This document shows positions 62,541-64,000 of a DNA stretch of 64,000 bases, piece by piece (positions within the stretch are counted from its first letter, which is position 1; each line of letters begins with the position of its first letter). The translations under genes were made by a program, and so were the position numbers. Source of the stretch: FEN-1191 sp036490715 (lineage in GTDB: Bacteria; Pseudomonadota; Gammaproteobacteria; Steroidobacterales; Steroidobacteraceae); contig DASXDL010000048.1 in NCBI GenBank assembly GCA_036490715.1, forward strand, positions 62,001 to 126,000, written 5' to 3'. A model generated the notes under the pieces. That model saw only the letters and a program-made list of their open reading frames with translations. It did no database searches and was not told the DNA's origin.

Positions 62541-63602
62541 GTGCCACAGATCGACCAGTTCCTGGAGGAGATCGTTCGGCGGCGGGGCTCGGACCTGCAT
62601 TTCCTGGCCGGCGATCCGCCGCGCATCCGCATGAATGGCGAGCTCTCGCCGCTGCGCGGCGAGCCGCTGACGGCGGATTTCACCCGCGAGACGCTGGTGG
62701 AGATCATGCCGCGCAAGGCGATGGAGCGTTTCGATGCCAAGGATGGCGCCGACTTCGCCTACACGCTGCAGGGCAAGGGCCGCTTCCGTGTCAACGTGAT
62801 GCGCCAGCTCAACGGCATGGGAGCGGTGTTTCGTGCAATCCCATCGAAGGCGCTGACACTGGATGAGCTCGATATGCCACAGGCGGTGCGCCAGCTGTGT
62901 CACGCGGTCAGCGGCCTGATTCTGGTCACCGGCAAGACCGGCTCGGGCAAATCGACCTCGCTGGCATCGATGGTCGACGACATCAACAAGCGCGTCAAAG
63001 GCCACATCCTCACGGTCGAGGATCCGATCGAATTCGTGCACGAGCGGCGCAACTGCCTCATCAGCCAGCGCGAGATCGGCGTGCATTCGCCGAGCTTCGC
63101 CGCAGCGTTGCACTCGGCCTTGCGTGAGGATCCGGACGTGATCCTGGTCGGCGAGCTGCGCGACCTGGAGACGATGAGCATGGCGGTGACCGCCGCCGAG
63201 ATGGGAATCTTGGTAATGGGCACCCTGCACACCAATGGCGCCGGGCCAACCGTGGATCGCATGGTCAACGCTTTTCCGTCGGACAAGCAGTCGCACGTGC
63301 GCACCATGCTGTCCACCTCGCTACGCGGCGTCATCTCGCAGCAGCTGCTGCGACGCGCCGACGGCAGCGGGCGGGTGGCGGCGCTCGAGATCCTGATCAA
63401 CACCTCGGCTGCGGCCAATCTGATCCGCCAGGGCAAGCTCGACCAGCTCGAGAACACCATGCAGACCGGCGGTCAGCACGGCATGCGCACCATGGACAGC
63501 GCCATCCAGCAGCTGCTCGATGCCGGCGTGGTGAGCGGCGCCGAGGCCTACAAGAAGGCCATCAACAAAATGAAATTCGAGGCGCTCAAGGACCAGGCCT
63601 GA
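62541..63602 (+). CDS. PilT/PilU-type pilus retraction ATPase 2
   Basis: This is a 353-residue paralogue of the preceding gene, starting at a GTG 13 bases after its stop. Walker A is TGKTGSGKSTS with Lys137, the Asp box is EDPIEFVHERRN, Walker B is DPDVILVGELRDLETM and the His box is VMGTLHTNGAGPTVDR. The PilT AIRNLIRE block reads AAANLIRQGK, nearer to PilT than in the first paralogue. PilU-type proteins normally depend on PilT for retraction, so the two products may act as a pair. No other pilus gene is nearby. Confidence 0.88.
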   Translation: MPQIDQFLEEIVRRRGSDLHFLAGDPPRIRMNGELSPLRGEPLTADFTRETLVEIMPRKAMERFDAKDGADFAYTLQGKGRFRVNVMRQLNGMGAVFRAIPSKALTLDELDMPQAVRQLCHAVSGLILVTGKTGSGKSTSLASMVDDINKRVKGHILTVEDPIEFVHERRNCLISQREIGVHSPSFAAALHSALREDPDVILVGELRDLETMSMAVTAAEMGILVMGTLHTNGAGPTVDRMVNAFPSDKQSHVRTMLSTSLRGVISQQLLRRADGSGRVAALEILINTSAAANLIRQGKLDQLENTMQTGGQHGMRTMDSAIQQLLDAGVVSGAEAYKKAINKMKFEALKDQA

Positions 63603-63642
63603 GGCGCACGCGGCCTTGGTGTGCGTGCAATAATGCATGCGC

Positions 63643-64000
63643 ATGTCACGCAAGATCCTGGTCACCAGCGCCCTGCCCTACGCCAACGCCCCGCTGCACC
63701 TGGGCTACATCATGGAGGCGGTGCAGACCGACATCTGGGTACGCTTTCAGAAGCTGCGCGGCAACCAGTGCATCTACTGCTGTGCCGAGGACGCCCACGG
63801 CACGCCGATCATGATCCGGGCGCAGCAGGAAGGCATCACGCCCGAGGCGCTGATTGCCCGCAGTGCCGAGGAGCATCGGCGCGACCTGGCGGGCTTTCTG
63901 ATCGGCCTGGATGAGTTTCACAGCACCCATTCGGCCGAGAACGTGCGCTTCACGCACCAGCTGTACGCGACGCTGCGCGATGCCGGGCACATCGCCCGCC
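63643..64000 (+). CDS. metG: Methionyl-tRNA synthetase (partial, N-terminal part)
   Basis: MetG charges initiator and elongator tRNA-Met. About 119 codons are present before the window ends. The HIGH block is ALPYANAPLHLGYIMEAVQT, and the start of the zinc-binding connective region is CIYCCAEDAHGTPIMIRAQQ, in which HGT is typical of MetG. The ATG at 63643 has no ribosome binding site but is preceded by AATAAT 8 bases upstream, again resembling a start with a very short leader. KMSKS and the C-terminal domain lie outside the window. Confidence 0.94.
   Translation, partial: MSRKILVTSALPYANAPLHLGYIMEAVQTDIWVRFQKLRGNQCIYCCAEDAHGTPIMIRAQQEGITPEALIARSAEEHRRDLAGFLIGLDEFHSTHSAENVRFTHQLYATLRDAGHIAR

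Overview
The window is a contiguous, high-GC, gene-dense chromosomal segment of a gammaproteobacterium. The evidence is conserved gene order: rlmB-rnr beside rpsF-rpsR-rplI-dnaB; tsaE-amidase-mutL-miaA-hfq-hflX-hflK-hflC-DUF2065-purA; lptF/lptG divergent from pepA-holC-valS; panB-panC beside folK-pcnB; hda-CDP-alcohol transferase-DUF2066 divergent from purM; apbC and dcd near metG. Coding is bidirectional and compact. Start and stop codons often overlap by 1 or 4 bases, and four convergent pairs overlap at their 3' ends. The lineage cannot be fixed from the sequence alone; a Nevskiales/Steroidobacter-like group is only a guess. I see no rRNA, CRISPR array, insertion sequence or prophage.

Layout. 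1-4915: translation and replication genes (dnaB partial, rplI, rpsR, rpsF, rlmB, rnr). 4916-8441: tRNA-Leu(CAG) with a near-consensus promoter, then accessory genes (a six-repeat Kelch-like lipoprotein and a MATE exporter). 8552-11620: membrane-lipid genes (a cyclopropane synthase coupled to a desaturase) and an unrecognised secreted protein. 11678-23302: the hfq/hfl/mutL block, an amidase, tsaE and the NAD(P)HX repair enzyme. 23324-28807: queG, pantothenate genes, a deoxynucleoside kinase, folK and pcnB. 28860-31197: tRNA-Glu(CTC), a small membrane protein, a CHAD protein, and an anti-sigma gene preceded by what looks like the last 43 codons of a lost ECF sigma factor. 31217-33813: a tandem pair of ATP/ADP-translocase-like carriers. 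33818-44751: lptG-lptF, then pepA-holC-valS running into moxR-DUF58-transglutaminase. 44748-49588: an MFS carrier, prfC, rimI, a family 4 uracil-DNA glycosylase and pssA. 49695-57008: proS, a lytic transglycosylase, acylphosphatase, a WrbA-like protein, hda, a CDP-alcohol transferase, DUF2066, purM and DUF3108. 57016-64000: dcd, apbC, a HEAT-repeat/serine-threonine kinase fusion, two PilT/PilU-type ATPases, and the start of metG.

The most unusual module is 58832-63602. A soluble HEAT-repeat protein with a complete C-terminal eukaryotic-type kinase domain is followed by two divergent type IV pilus retraction ATPase paralogues, placed between apbC and metG, which are neighbours in many gammaproteobacteria. 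No pilus structural gene is nearby, so this looks like a stand-alone regulatory and motor unit. Secondary points are the eroded sigma factor beside an intact anti-sigma gene, the tandem nucleotide-carrier-like pair, a PcnB with an acidic insert, an RNase R lacking its terminal extensions, a MutL that keeps endonuclease motifs, and two genes (queG, purM) with -10 elements placed as expected for leaderless mRNAs.
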